A DNA stretch of 64,000 nucleotides from Blautia sp. (lineage in GTDB: Bacteria; Bacillota; Clostridia; Lachnospirales; Lachnospiraceae): assembly GCA_017515325.1 (NCBI GenBank), contig JAFWGA010000032.1, positions 124,001 to 188,000 on the forward strand, read 5' to 3'. Both the position numbers and the translations under genes were made by a program. Each line of letters begins with the position of its first letter. The first letter of the stretch is position 1. The notes under the pieces were generated by a model. The model did not search any database and was not told where the DNA came from. It saw only the letters and a program-made list of their open reading frames with translations. Positions 18,946 to 27,693 of this stretch are shown in pieces.

Positions 18946-21900
18946 ATGACAGGGCTTACCAAGGAACAGGTTCTGGAAAGAACGCAGCAGGGACTGATCA
19001 ATTTCGATGAAAGTCCCAATACCAGGACATACAGACAGATCCTCCGAGATAATACGCTGACCTTTTTTAACTTTATGAATGTAGTTCTGATGGCGATGGT
19101 TCTGCTGGTAGGATCCCCTAAGAATGCCCTTTTCATGGGAACCGTCATATTTAATACTGCGATCGGGATCATTCAGGAATTCCGCGCCAAGAGAATGATC
19201 GACAAACTGTCCATTCTGACCCAGGCCCAGGCTGTCGTCCTCAGAGATAATGGTCATTGGGAGATCCCGACGGACGAGCTGGTCATAGACGATGTGATCC
19301 TGCTGAAGGCCGGCGACCAGATCCCTGCGGATGCGGTGGTTCTCTCCGGAGCTCTGGAGGTGAATGAATCCCTGCTTACCGGTGAATCGGACACCCTTCA
19401 GAAGCAGGTCCAGGATGAATTGTTTTCAGGAAGCTTTGTGACAGCCGGCCAGGCTTACTGCCGGGTAGTCCATGTGGGAAAGGATAATTATGCTTCCCGG
19501 ATCACCAGGGAAGCAAAGGAATTCAGAAAGCATGAATCTGATCTGCGCAATTCCCTGAATGCGATCCTGAAAACGACCAGTATCATCATAGTGCCGATGG
19601 GAATCCTCCTGTTTTATAAATCCCATATCCTTTCCGGATACAGCATCAGAAGCTCTGTGATTTCAATGGTGGCCGCTCTCATCGGGATGATCCCGGAGGG
19701 GCTGATTCTTTTGACCAGTGTGACCCTAAGTGTAGGAATCGTTGTGCTGGCACGGAAGAAAACCCTGGTTCAGGAGCTTTACTGCATGGAGACCCTAGCC
19801 AGGGTGGATACCCTTTGTCTGGACAAGACGGGCACCATCACGACAGGAAAGATGACGGTTCAGTCCTACATCCCTTTTGTCCCGGCGGAGAATGATTTCA
19901 AGGATGAAGGGGAACGGGCTGAATCTGCGGTTACTGTCTTTGCCATCAAAGGGGTCTCGGATCAGGAGACATTGCTGTATCCTGCCAATATTGACGGACT
20001 GGCTCTGGCCAGGCAGGCCAAGACGGCGGACCAGGCTTTTTCCTGGCTGGATCGGGCAAACCGGACCAGACTCCTTCTTTCCGGAGAGGGCTGTGAAAAA
20101 GCAGAAATATTGTACAGAGAAATACCGGATGAGATTCCGGAGAGAGGAGCCTGGGTCATTCAGGATCTGGTGAAGCAGTCCCAGGAGATCGGGGAGGCAG
20201 GAAAGAGTCTTTTCCCAGAGCTTGTTTTCGTGACAGAGGAAGCACTGAAGGAGGGAAAACCAAGCGGAAATACACCGGAAGAAAATGTAAGACAGAAAAA
20301 TATCCAGGAGGAGAATTCCCGGCAGGAAGGATACCCGGATAGAGGAGTACCCCAGGCTGATTTCAGGCAGGAAAGCATGCGGAGCCGAGCAGATGACCTG
20401 CCTGCCCCTCGTCAGCCGGAGTATTCAGAGTATATTTATTCGGAAAACTGGGATCATGTCAAACCCTATGAGAAAGAAAGCCGGTCAGTTTCTGAGCTGG
20501 CGCTGCTGCCTGCCTTTACCGCAAAAAGCCAGCAGGCAAAGGGCAGGCTGGATAGGGCTGTCTCCAAAGAAGATTATCCCTGGGTATTCCCGGATACCAT
20601 GATAAAGCCCTCACTTGACAAAAATGACCTGCTCCGTATCATGGGGAACCTGGTCCATGCCGTAAATGACATCAATCCCACCGCCCTTGCCCTGAAGGCA
20701 TATTTTCCTGCCTGTCATGATATGACCGTTCTGAATGTCGTTCCCTTTTCCTCGGAGCGGAAATACAGCGGGGCTTGTTTTGCAGAAGAGGGGACCTATC
20801 TGATCGGAGCGTCTCAGTTTCTCTTTCCCTCTCTTTTCCCCTCCCTCCAGGAGGAATGCATTCGATATACGGCGGAAGGAATCAGGGTTCTGGTTCTTGC
20901 CCATAGCGCACGGCTGATGCCGGAGCACGACCTGCCTCCGGATCTTTTGCCGGTGGGGCTGGTCCTTCTCTCGGATGAAATAAGGCCGGAAGCAGCTCGG
21001 ACTATGGCCTTCTTCCGGGAACAGGGAGTAGATCTGAAGGTGATTTCCGGGGATGATCCGGTTACGGTCGCCGCTATCGCCGGCAAGGCCGGACTTACGA
21101 CAGCCCAGGACTACTGTGATGCCTCCACCCTTCAGACAAAAGAAGAGCTGGTCTATGCCGTTCAGGAGTATTCCGTTTTTGGCCGGGTTACCCCCTATCA
21201 GAAGAAGGAAATGGTGAAGGCATTAAAGGAGCAGAAGAGGACAGTGGCTATGACCGGTGACGGAGTCAACGATGTTTTGGCATTGAAGGCCGCGGACTGC
21301 TCCATCGCGATGGCGACGGGCTCGGACGCCGCAAAAAATATATCCAATATCGTACTGCTCGATTCTGATTTTTCCTCCATCCCGCAAGTGGTAAACCAGG
21401 GCAGGAGAGTGATCAATAACATCCGTACCGCTGCCTCTATGTTCCTGATCAAGACCATTTTTTCTGTCCTTTTATCGCTGGCAACCATATTCTGGGGAAA
21501 GGCATATCCTTTTGAACCGGTGCAGATGTCTTTGATCAGTGCGTGTGCCGTGGGAGTTCCAACCTTCCTTCTTTCGCAGGAGTTCAATTACGAGAAAACG
21601 GATAACGGTTTCCTGAGATATGTATTCCTGAACGCTTTTCCTGCCGCAGTCACCATCACCGGCTGCATCCTGGTCGTTCAGCTGGCCGGAGAGCGTTTTT
21701 ATCCTTCCGGTGAGATGCTGGGAACAGCCTGTTTTCTCGTGACCGGATGGAATTATATGGCCGCCCTGCGGACCGTCTATTCCCCCTTGAATCTCTATCG
21801 GACCATCATCATCTATGGCATGGAGCTGGTCTTTTTCCTGGCGGCTGTCCTCTTTCAGAATATCCTGACTTTAAGGCCCCTGGAATTCGGTATGCTGATC

Positions 21901-22059
21901 CTGGTATTTGTCCTGATGACCTTCTCCCCTCTGGTCATCAAGGTGATCACTGACTGGCTCCATCGAGGCTACCGGCGTTCCCTGGATGAAAAGCCGAAGA
22001 GCTTTCTTTACCGTATGGTCGTTTTTCTGAAGAGCAGACATATCGGAAAGCAGGAATGA
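18946..22059 (+). CDS. HAD-type P-type cation-transporting ATPase with an enlarged nucleotide-binding domain
   Basis: 1,037 residues. The actuator-domain motif is LLTGESDTLQ and the M4 ion-binding motif GMIPEGLILLTS. The phosphorylated Asp is D293 in DKTGTITTGKMTV. The hinge is MTGDGVNDVLALKAADCSIAMATG near 770. Several membrane spans lie at each end. The N-terminal pattern and the PEGL M4 motif resemble CtpE-like ATPases, but the ion is not certain. It is about 200 residues longer than is usual for that group: a hydrophilic Glu/Arg/Pro-rich stretch occupies roughly residues 370-555. ATG 18946 (GAGG five bases upstream) is preferred over GTG 18940. Confidence 0.88.
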   Translation: MTGLTKEQVLERTQQGLINFDESPNTRTYRQILRDNTLTFFNFMNVVLMAMVLLVGSPKNALFMGTVIFNTAIGIIQEFRAKRMIDKLSILTQAQAVVLRDNGHWEIPTDELVIDDVILLKAGDQIPADAVVLSGALEVNESLLTGESDTLQKQVQDELFSGSFVTAGQAYCRVVHVGKDNYASRITREAKEFRKHESDLRNSLNAILKTTSIIIVPMGILLFYKSHILSGYSIRSSVISMVAALIGMIPEGLILLTSVTLSVGIVVLARKKTLVQELYCMETLARVDTLCLDKTGTITTGKMTVQSYIPFVPAENDFKDEGERAESAVTVFAIKGVSDQETLLYPANIDGLALARQAKTADQAFSWLDRANRTRLLLSGEGCEKAEILYREIPDEIPERGAWVIQDLVKQSQEIGEAGKSLFPELVFVTEEALKEGKPSGNTPEENVRQKNIQEENSRQEGYPDRGVPQADFRQESMRSRADDLPAPRQPEYSEYIYSENWDHVKPYEKESRSVSELALLPAFTAKSQQAKGRLDRAVSKEDYPWVFPDTMIKPSLDKNDLLRIMGNLVHAVNDINPTALALKAYFPACHDMTVLNVVPFSSERKYSGACFAEEGTYLIGASQFLFPSLFPSLQEECIRYTAEGIRVLVLAHSARLMPEHDLPPDLLPVGLVLLSDEIRPEAARTMAFFREQGVDLKVISGDDPVTVAAIAGKAGLTTAQDYCDASTLQTKEELVYAVQEYSVFGRVTPYQKKEMVKALKEQKRTVAMTGDGVNDVLALKAADCSIAMATGSDAAKNISNIVLLDSDFSSIPQVVNQGRRVINNIRTAASMFLIKTIFSVLLSLATIFWGKAYPFEPVQMSLISACAVGVPTFLLSQEFNYEKTDNGFLRYVFLNAFPAAVTITGCILVVQLAGERFYPSGEMLGTACFLVTGWNYMAALRTVYSPLNLYRTIIIYGMELVFFLAAVLFQNILTLRPLEFGMLILVFVLMTFSPLVIKVITDWLHRGYRRSLDEKPKSFLYRMVVFLKSRHIGKQE

Positions 22060-22092
22060 GGGAAACCACAGATATCCCAAAGTATGATTCCA

Positions 22093-22153
22093 GTGCAAAA
22101 AGCCTGTTCCCACGGCAAGCTCGCTTGCCAGTGGGGACGAGGCTTTATTGCAC
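22093..22153. repeat. 61-base imperfect palindrome
   Basis: Outer GTGCAA/TTGCAC ends enclose paired AAGCC/GGCTT, TCCCAC/GTGGGGA and GGCAAGC/GCTTGCC blocks, forming one long hairpin. The inner GCCAGTGGGGACG resembles one end of the palindromic repeats at 36.3 kb. It looks like a REP/MITE-type intergenic element. Confidence 0.65.
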
Positions 22154-22272
22154 GCCCCTATATGAGCATGAAGTGGGGCAGGGGCCCCACGGAATGCGAA
22201 TATTGAGGAGGATTGTGGGTTGCTGCCTGCCAGTGGCAGGCGTTTAGCAACGACCGAGCCGACAGGCGAGAC

Positions 22273-22319
22273 CGCGAAGCGCGGAACAATCCGTAGGAAT
22301 CATTTTTGCAGTATAATCA
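22273..22319. repeat. Dispersed intergenic repeat, copy 1
   Basis: 47 bases beginning CGCGAAGCGCGG and ending GCAGTATAATCA. It is nearly identical to 43606-43651, differing by one T in a T-run. It sits at the end of the hairpin cluster upstream of gap. The ends contain a small CCGC/GCGG hairpin and a TATAAT. Confidence 0.85.
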
Positions 22320-22376
22320 AGTATTGTATTCAGGTGCCGTTTTACCCAGATAGAAATATTGATAAAAAAAGAATAT

Positions 22377-22410
22377 TTGACTTGCTTTTTTGACTATGAT
22401 TATGTAAAAT
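22377..22410 (+). promoter_or_regulatory. Putative gap promoter
   Basis: Overlapping -35-like hexamers (TTGACT at 22377, TTGCTT at 22383) precede TAAAAT (22405-22410). TTGCTT with a 16-base spacer is the best pairing. The leader to the gap ATG would be about 80 bases. Confidence 0.45.
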
Positions 22411-22497
22411 ACCTAAAGGTTGATATTCCCGGCAGAATGGGAATGTCGGAATACCACAAACCACTTACGTACCCATTCTTTTACAGGAGGAATTAAC

Positions 22498-23517
22498 ATG
22501 GCAGTAAAAGTTGCAATCAATGGTTTTGGACGTATTGGCCGCCTCGCTTTCCGTCAGATGTTTGGCGCAGAAGGATTCGAGATCGTAGCAATCAACGACC
22601 TTACTTCCCCCAAGATGCTGGCTCATCTTCTGAAGTATGATTCTACACAGGGCAAGTACGCTCTGGCCGACAAGGTCACCGCAGGTGAGAACTCCATTAC
22701 CGTAGACGGCAAGGAGATCACAATCTACGCTATGGCTAAGGCTGCCGAGCTTCCCTGGAAGGATCTCGGCGTTGACGTCGTTCTGGAGTGCACCGGCTTC
22801 TATACCTCCAAGGAAAAGGCTCAGGCTCATATCGATGCAGGCGCAAAGCATGTCATCATTTCTGCTCCTGCCGGCAATGATCTGCCGACAATCGTTTACA
22901 ACGTTAACCATGACAAGCTGACCGCAGATGACAAGATCATCTCCGCAGCCTCCTGCACGACCAACTGCCTCGCTCCTATGGCTAAGGCTTTGAATGACCT
23001 TCGTCCCATCAAGACCGGTATCATGTGCACCATCCATGCCTACACCGGCGATCAGATGACCCTCGATGGACCGCAGAGAAAGGGCGACCTCAGAAGATCC
23101 CGTGCTGCTGCCTGCAATATCGTTCCCAACAGCACCGGCGCTGCCAAGGCTATCGGCCTGGTTATCCCGGAACTGAACGGCAAGCTCATCGGCGCTGCTC
23201 AGCGTGTTCCGACCCCGACCGGCTCCACCACCATCCTTACCGCAGTAGTGGAAGGTGCTGTGACCAAGGAAGAGATCAATGCCGCTATGAAGGCTGCTTC
23301 CAATGAGTCCTATGGATACAATGAGGACGAGATCGTTTCCAGCGATATCATCGGCATGCGCTACGGCTCCCTGTTCGATGCTACCCAGACTATGGTTCTT
23401 CCGCTGGACAATGGCACCACACAGGTTCAGGTTGTTTCCTGGTATGACAATGAGAATTCCTATACCAGCCAGATGGTTCGTACCATTAAGCACTTTGGCA
23501 AGCTCCTTGGTGCCTGA
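22498..23517 (+). CDS. gap: Glyceraldehyde-3-phosphate dehydrogenase, NAD-dependent type
   Basis: 339 residues. Oxidatively phosphorylates glyceraldehyde 3-phosphate to 1,3-bisphosphoglycerate. The NAD-binding loop is [15 protein letters not shown]. The catalytic Cys is C153 in [12 protein letters not shown]. The C-terminal [15 protein letters not shown] is characteristic. ATG 22498 follows AGGAGGAATTAAC; the frame is open further upstream to 22420 but those codons precede the ribosome binding site. It is followed by its own terminator and then pgk and tpiA, giving three consecutive glycolytic steps. Confidence 0.98.
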   Translation: MAVKVAINGFGRIGRLAFRQMFGAEGFEIVAINDLTSPKMLAHLLKYDSTQGKYALADKVTAGENSITVDGKEITIYAMAKAAELPWKDLGVDVVLECTGFYTSKEKAQAHIDAGAKHVIISAPAGNDLPTIVYNVNHDKLTADDKIISAASCTTNCLAPMAKALNDLRPIKTGIMCTIHAYTGDQMTLDGPQRKGDLRRSRAAACNIVPNSTGAAKAIGLVIPELNGKLIGAAQRVPTPTGSTTILTAVVEGAVTKEEINAAMKAASNESYGYNEDEIVSSDIIGMRYGSLFDATQTMVLPLDNGTTQVQVVSWYDNENSYTSQMVRTIKHFGKLLGA

Positions 23518-23572
23518 AACCCTCGCAGCTGGAACGTGATTTCTGGACCAGTTTCCTAAGTTGGAATCATGA

Positions 23573-23616
23573 AGGGAGGTCCGGTCTGGATGGGCCGGGT
23601 CTCCCTTTTTCTTTTT
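23573..23616 (+). terminator. Terminator after gap
   Basis: A GC-rich stem (GGGAGGTCCGG paired with CCGGGTCTCCC, one bulge) followed by a T-rich run at about 23605-23616. It suggests gap can be transcribed separately from pgk-tpiA. Confidence 0.8.
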
Positions 23617-23737
23617 ATGGCAGGGTTCTTCTCTGCCGTATTCCCGGAGCCGTGCATAGAGTGTCTGCCATCCTTGGCGGAGAGCGGCTCCTGTTGGTTT
23701 TTGTGCGCCTGAAGACGGCGTCAGAAAAGGAGAAAAA

Positions 23738-24946
23738 ATGGGTTTGAATAAAAAATCAGTCGATGATATCAATGTAAAAGGTCTTCGCGTGCTTTGCCGC
23801 TGCGACTTCAATGTTCCCTTAAAGGCAGGCGTCATCACAGATGAGAACCGTCTTGTGGCAGCTCTTCCCACCATCAAGAAGCTGGTTGCTGACGGCGGCA
23901 AGGTTATCCTCTGCTCTCACCTGGGCAAGCCCAAGGGCGAGCCGAAGCCGGAGCTTTCCCTTGCTCCAGTCGCAAAGCGTCTTAGCGAACTGCTGGGCCA
24001 GGAGGTCAAATTTGCTGCTGATCCCGAGGTGGTAGGACCCAATGCAAAGGCAGCTGTCGAGGCCATGAAGGACGGAGACGTCATCCTGCTTGAGAATACC
24101 CGCTATCGCGCAGAGGAGACAAAGAACGGTGAGGCCTTCTCCAAGGATCTTGCCTCCATCTGCGACGTATTTGTCAATGACGCATTCGGAACGGCTCATC
24201 GCGCTCACTGCTCCAACGTCGGTGTTGCAGGCCTGGTGGATACCGCTGTTGTCGGCTATCTGATGCAGAAGGAGATTGATTTCCTGGGCAACGCTGTCGA
24301 GACACCGGTTCGCCCCTTCGTAGCCATCCTCGGCGGCGCAAAGGTTGCGGATAAGCTGAATGTCATCAACAACCTGCTGGAGAAATGCGACACCCTGATC
24401 ATCGGCGGCGGCATGGCTTACACCTTCCTGAAGGCAAAGGGCTATGAGATCGGAAAGTCCCTTCTGGATGATACAAAGGTCGACTACTGTGCGGAAATGA
24501 TCAAGAAGGCAGAGGATCTTGGCAAAAAGCTGCTCCTTCCCGTTGATACGGTCGTTACCGAAAGCTTCCCGGATCCCATCGATGCCGAGATTGCCACAGA
24601 GGTGGTAGATGCAGACAAGATTCCCGCGGACCGCATGGGAATGGATATCGGACCCAAGACAATCGCCCTTTATTCCGAGGCAGTTAAGGATGCCAAGACG
24701 GTCGTATGGAACGGACCCATGGGCGTATTCGAGAATCCCATCCTGGCGGCAGGAACAAAGGCTGTTGCCCAGGCTCTGGCTGAGACCGAAGCTACGACCA
24801 TCATCGGCGGCGGCGACAGCGCGGCAGCAGTCAACCAGCTTGGTTTCGGATCCAGGATGTCCCACATCTCCACCGGTGGCGGCGCCTCCCTTGAGTTCCT
24901 TGAGGGCAAAGAGCTTCCGGGCGTGGCGGCAGCAAACGACAAATAA
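23738..24946 (+). CDS. pgk: Phosphoglycerate kinase
   Basis: 402 residues. Makes ATP from 1,3-bisphosphoglycerate. Signatures include [25 protein letters not shown] (substrate-binding His), [15 protein letters not shown], and the nucleotide-binding [10 protein letters not shown] and [15 protein letters not shown] 23738 has AAAAGGAG upstream. It lies 47 bases before tpiA, so the two are probably co-transcribed. Confidence 0.98.
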   Translation: MGLNKKSVDDINVKGLRVLCRCDFNVPLKAGVITDENRLVAALPTIKKLVADGGKVILCSHLGKPKGEPKPELSLAPVAKRLSELLGQEVKFAADPEVVGPNAKAAVEAMKDGDVILLENTRYRAEETKNGEAFSKDLASICDVFVNDAFGTAHRAHCSNVGVAGLVDTAVVGYLMQKEIDFLGNAVETPVRPFVAILGGAKVADKLNVINNLLEKCDTLIIGGGMAYTFLKAKGYEIGKSLLDDTKVDYCAEMIKKAEDLGKKLLLPVDTVVTESFPDPIDAEIATEVVDADKIPADRMGMDIGPKTIALYSEAVKDAKTVVWNGPMGVFENPILAAGTKAVAQALAETEATTIIGGGDSAAAVNQLGFGSRMSHISTGGGASLEFLEGKELPGVAAANDK

Positions 24947-24993
24947 TATCGCTTTATGTCAGAACAGAACATGAGTTCCAAGAGGAGAATAAA

Positions 24994-25746
24994 ATGGCAA
25001 GAAAGAAGATCATTGCTGGCAACTGGAAAATGAATATGACACCGACCGAGGCCAAGGCTCTTGTTGAAACCCTTAAGCCGCTGGTAAACAATCCTGAGGT
25101 CGATGTCGTTTACTGTGTCCCGGCGATTGACATTGTTCCCGTAGTTGAAGCTGTTGCCGGAAGCAATGTTCAGGTTGGTGCAGAGAATATGTACATCGAG
25201 GAGAAGGGTGCCTATACGGGCGAGATTTCTCCCCTTATGCTGGTAGACGCAGGCGTTAAGTACGTCATCATCGGCCATTCCGAGAGACGTGAGTATTTCA
25301 AGGAGACAGATGAGTTCCTGAACAAGAAGGTTCTCAAGGCTCTGGAGCACGGTTTGACCCCCATCCTTTGCTGTGGTGAGACCCTTGAGCAGAGAGAAGC
25401 CGGCGTGACCCTGGACTGGATCCGTCTGCAGATCAAGTCTGACCTCCTTTCTGTCACAGCAGAGCAGGCGGCAGGCATGGTTATCGCCTATGAGCCCATC
25501 TGGGCGATCGGCACTGGCAAGACCGCTACCTCCGATCAGGCAGAGGAAGTCTGCAAGGCTATCCGCGAGACCATCGCTGAGATCTACGATGCCGACACCG
25601 CAGAGAAGATCCGCATCCAGTACGGTGGTTCCATGAACGCTTCCAACTGCGCAGAGCTTTTGGCAAAGCCCAACATCGACGGCGGCCTGATCGGCGGAGC
25701 CAGCCTCAAAGCTGATTTTGGAAAGATTGTCAATTATAACAAATAA
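24994..25746 (+). CDS. tpiA: Triosephosphate isomerase
   Basis: 250 residues. Interconverts dihydroxyacetone phosphate and glyceraldehyde 3-phosphate. Catalytic Lys in AGNWKMNMT, catalytic His in [11 protein letters not shown], catalytic Glu in [13 protein letters not shown], and the phosphate-binding [11 protein letters not shown] and GLIGGASL loops are all present. The ribosome binding site is AAGAGGAG. A strong bidirectional terminator follows. Confidence 0.98.
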   Translation: MARKKIIAGNWKMNMTPTEAKALVETLKPLVNNPEVDVVYCVPAIDIVPVVEAVAGSNVQVGAENMYIEEKGAYTGEISPLMLVDAGVKYVIIGHSERREYFKETDEFLNKKVLKALEHGLTPILCCGETLEQREAGVTLDWIRLQIKSDLLSVTAEQAAGMVIAYEPIWAIGTGKTATSDQAEEVCKAIRETIAEIYDADTAEKIRIQYGGSMNASNCAELLAKPNIDGGLIGGASLKADFGKIVNYNK

Positions 25747-25761
25747 TCGTTAGAAATCATA

Positions 25762-25829
25762 AAAACACCGCGAAGCATAATACCAGCTGTGAAAAGACAC
25801 AGATGCGTTATGTTTCGCGGTGTTTCTTT
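25762..25829. terminator. Bidirectional terminator between tpiA and treC
   Basis: An 18-bp stem with two mismatches (AAACACCGCGAA on one side, TTCGCGGTGTTT on the other), about 30 bases of loop, and T-runs on both strands. It can end the rightward glycolytic and the leftward trehalose transcripts. A further small hairpin (GAGTGC/GCACTC, 25919-25935) lies closer to the treC stop. Confidence 0.8.
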
Positions 25830-25955
25830 ATGGTGGGGTTGCCCTTTTAGACCCTCTGACTTGCCTTCGCAAGCATCTGCCATGTTGGTCTCGTTTTCAG
25901 ACTCGGTCGGCGTTAAACGAGTGCTACCGGCACTCAGCGCCGTCAGTTGGCGGTG

Positions 25956-27605
25956 TTAGCTCCAGACGGCTGCCGCTTCATAGGGACGCAGAAGGCCTAC
26001 CGTGTCCTGCTGCCCATCTTGGGATTCATAATTGCCGATCAGGAGCCTTCCCTTGCGGATCCGTTCAGTCAGATCTTCGCTGATGGTTTCCCTGTGATCG
26101 CTGAAGCTGCAGATTACCGTAAGGATCTGTCCCTCGAACCTGCGTTCATAAGCGAAAACCTTGTCGTTGCCGGTGTCCAGGAAACAGATTCCTCCTTCCG
26201 AGATAATCGGGTTTTCTTTCCTTAACCGGACAAGGCTACGGTAGTAATTCAGGATGGAGTCCGGATCCTTCTCCTCCGCTTCGGCGTTAATGAGCCGGTA
26301 GTTTTCCGGTATGCCCAGCCACGGAAGGGCGGAAGTAAAGCCGGCCTGTTCTTCGGCATTCCATTGCATTGGGGTACGGCCATTGTCCCGGGAACGCTGA
26401 GCCAGAACCTCCAATGCCTCGCTTTGTGGCAGATTTTTATCCAAAAGGATCCTGTAATAATTGGTGCTTTCCACATCACGGTACTGTCTGATATCCGTAA
26501 ATCCGGCATTGGTCATTCCGATTTCTTCCCCCTGGTAAATATAAGGGGTACCGCGCATCAGATGCGTGAAGGTGGCCAGCATTTTGGCGGATTCCTTCCA
26601 GTATTCCTGATCATTCCCGAAGCGGGACACTGCCCGGGGCTGGTCGTGGTTGCACCAGAACAGCGCGTTCCAGCCGCCTGCCTTTTCCATTTCTTCCTGC
26701 CAGGTGCAGAATAGCTCCCTCAGTTTTCCCAGATCCGGTTTCATCAGGGTCCATTTATCACCATCTTTATAGTCCACCTTCAGATGATGAAAACTGAAGC
26801 ACATGGAGAGCTCCTCATCTTCGGGTCTTGTGTAACGGATGCAGTTGTCCAGGGAGGTGGAGGACATCTCACCCACCGTCACCATATCACCGATTCCGGT
26901 ATCTCTGACCAGCTCCCGCAGGAATTCGTGAACATGGCGGCCATCTGTATAGAAGCGCCGCCCATCTCCCAGATGGTCATCCTCAAAAATGGCGGGTTTG
27001 GAAATCAGGTTCACCACATCAAAGCGGAAACCGCTCACACCCTTGTCCTTCCAGAACCGGATCACCTGCTTCAGCTCCTGACGTACCCTGGGATTTTCCC
27101 AGTTCAGGTCTGCCTGGGAAACGTCAAAAAGGTGCAGATACCATTTGTCCAGGGCGGGTACATATTCCCAGGCGTTTCCGCCGAATTTCGACTCCCAGTT
27201 GGTCGGAGAATGGCCGTCCACACCATCCCGGAAAATGTAATAATCCATATATTCCGGATCTCCGGCAAGGGCCTTCCGGAACCATTCATGGTCCGTTGAG
27301 GTGTGGTTGAAAACCATGTCGAACATGAAACCGATTCCCAGTTCTTTGGCTTCCCGGATCATCGCCTCACAGTCAGCCATAGTGCCGAACATGGGATTGA
27401 TGCTGTAATAATCTGACACATCATAACCATTGTCATTCATGGGGGAACGGAAAAAAGGCGTCACCCACACGTAATCCACGCCCAGGCTTTTTAAATACGC
27501 CAGCTTTGAACGGATTCCGTTCAGATCCCCGATCCCGTCTCCATTGGAGTCACAAAAAGATTTGATATAAATCTGATACACCGTACTGCTCTTAAAGCTG
27601 TTCAT
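25956..27605 (-). CDS. treC: Alpha,alpha-phosphotrehalase (GH13 family)
   Basis: 549 residues. Hydrolyses trehalose 6-phosphate to glucose and glucose 6-phosphate in the cytoplasm. It has the GH13 regions: the early VYQIYIKSFCDSNGDGIGDL-type start, MVFNHTSTDHEWF, nucleophile D196 in FRFDVVNLI, acid/base E246 in VGEMSS, and D321 in WCNHDQPRAVSRFG. Sequence alone leaves oligo-1,6-glucosidase possible; the neighbouring trehalose PTS and TreR-type regulator favour phosphotrehalase. I start at the ATG at 27605 (RBS AGAGGCGG). The upstream extension would run into the treP gene. Confidence 0.9.
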   Translation of the reverse strand: MNSFKSSTVYQIYIKSFCDSNGDGIGDLNGIRSKLAYLKSLGVDYVWVTPFFRSPMNDNGYDVSDYYSINPMFGTMADCEAMIREAKELGIGFMFDMVFNHTSTDHEWFRKALAGDPEYMDYYIFRDGVDGHSPTNWESKFGGNAWEYVPALDKWYLHLFDVSQADLNWENPRVRQELKQVIRFWKDKGVSGFRFDVVNLISKPAIFEDDHLGDGRRFYTDGRHVHEFLRELVRDTGIGDMVTVGEMSSTSLDNCIRYTRPEDEELSMCFSFHHLKVDYKDGDKWTLMKPDLGKLRELFCTWQEEMEKAGGWNALFWCNHDQPRAVSRFGNDQEYWKESAKMLATFTHLMRGTPYIYQGEEIGMTNAGFTDIRQYRDVESTNYYRILLDKNLPQSEALEVLAQRSRDNGRTPMQWNAEEQAGFTSALPWLGIPENYRLINAEAEEKDPDSILNYYRSLVRLRKENPIISEGGICFLDTGNDKVFAYERRFEGQILTVICSFSDHRETISEDLTERIRKGRLLIGNYESQDGQQDTVGLLRPYEAAAVWS

Positions 27606-27693
27606 TTTTCCGCCTCTCTTACTGTCGGTACGAACAGGGAGGGGTGCCCTGAGGAACCCCTCCCGCCTCTGCTTTCTTATGACATATTCCCTG

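Larger units (their letters stand above)
22060..22497. other. 438-base hairpin-rich intergenic region between the P-type ATPase and gap
   Basis: No convincing gene. It contains a run of four self-complementary elements (22093-22153, 22173-22190, 22219-22251, 22272-22284), then a 47-base sequence repeated near 43.6 kb, then the putative gap promoter. The hairpins are listed separately. The first could end the ATPase transcript, although it lacks a clean T-run. Confidence 0.7.

Noticed and set aside
22465..23901. 478-codon minus-strand frame across gap
   Set aside because: Gap is certain on the plus strand (catalytic SCTTNC and NAD motif). The minus frame is a codon-bias shadow, and similar shadows occur opposite dnaG, rpoD, pgk and others.
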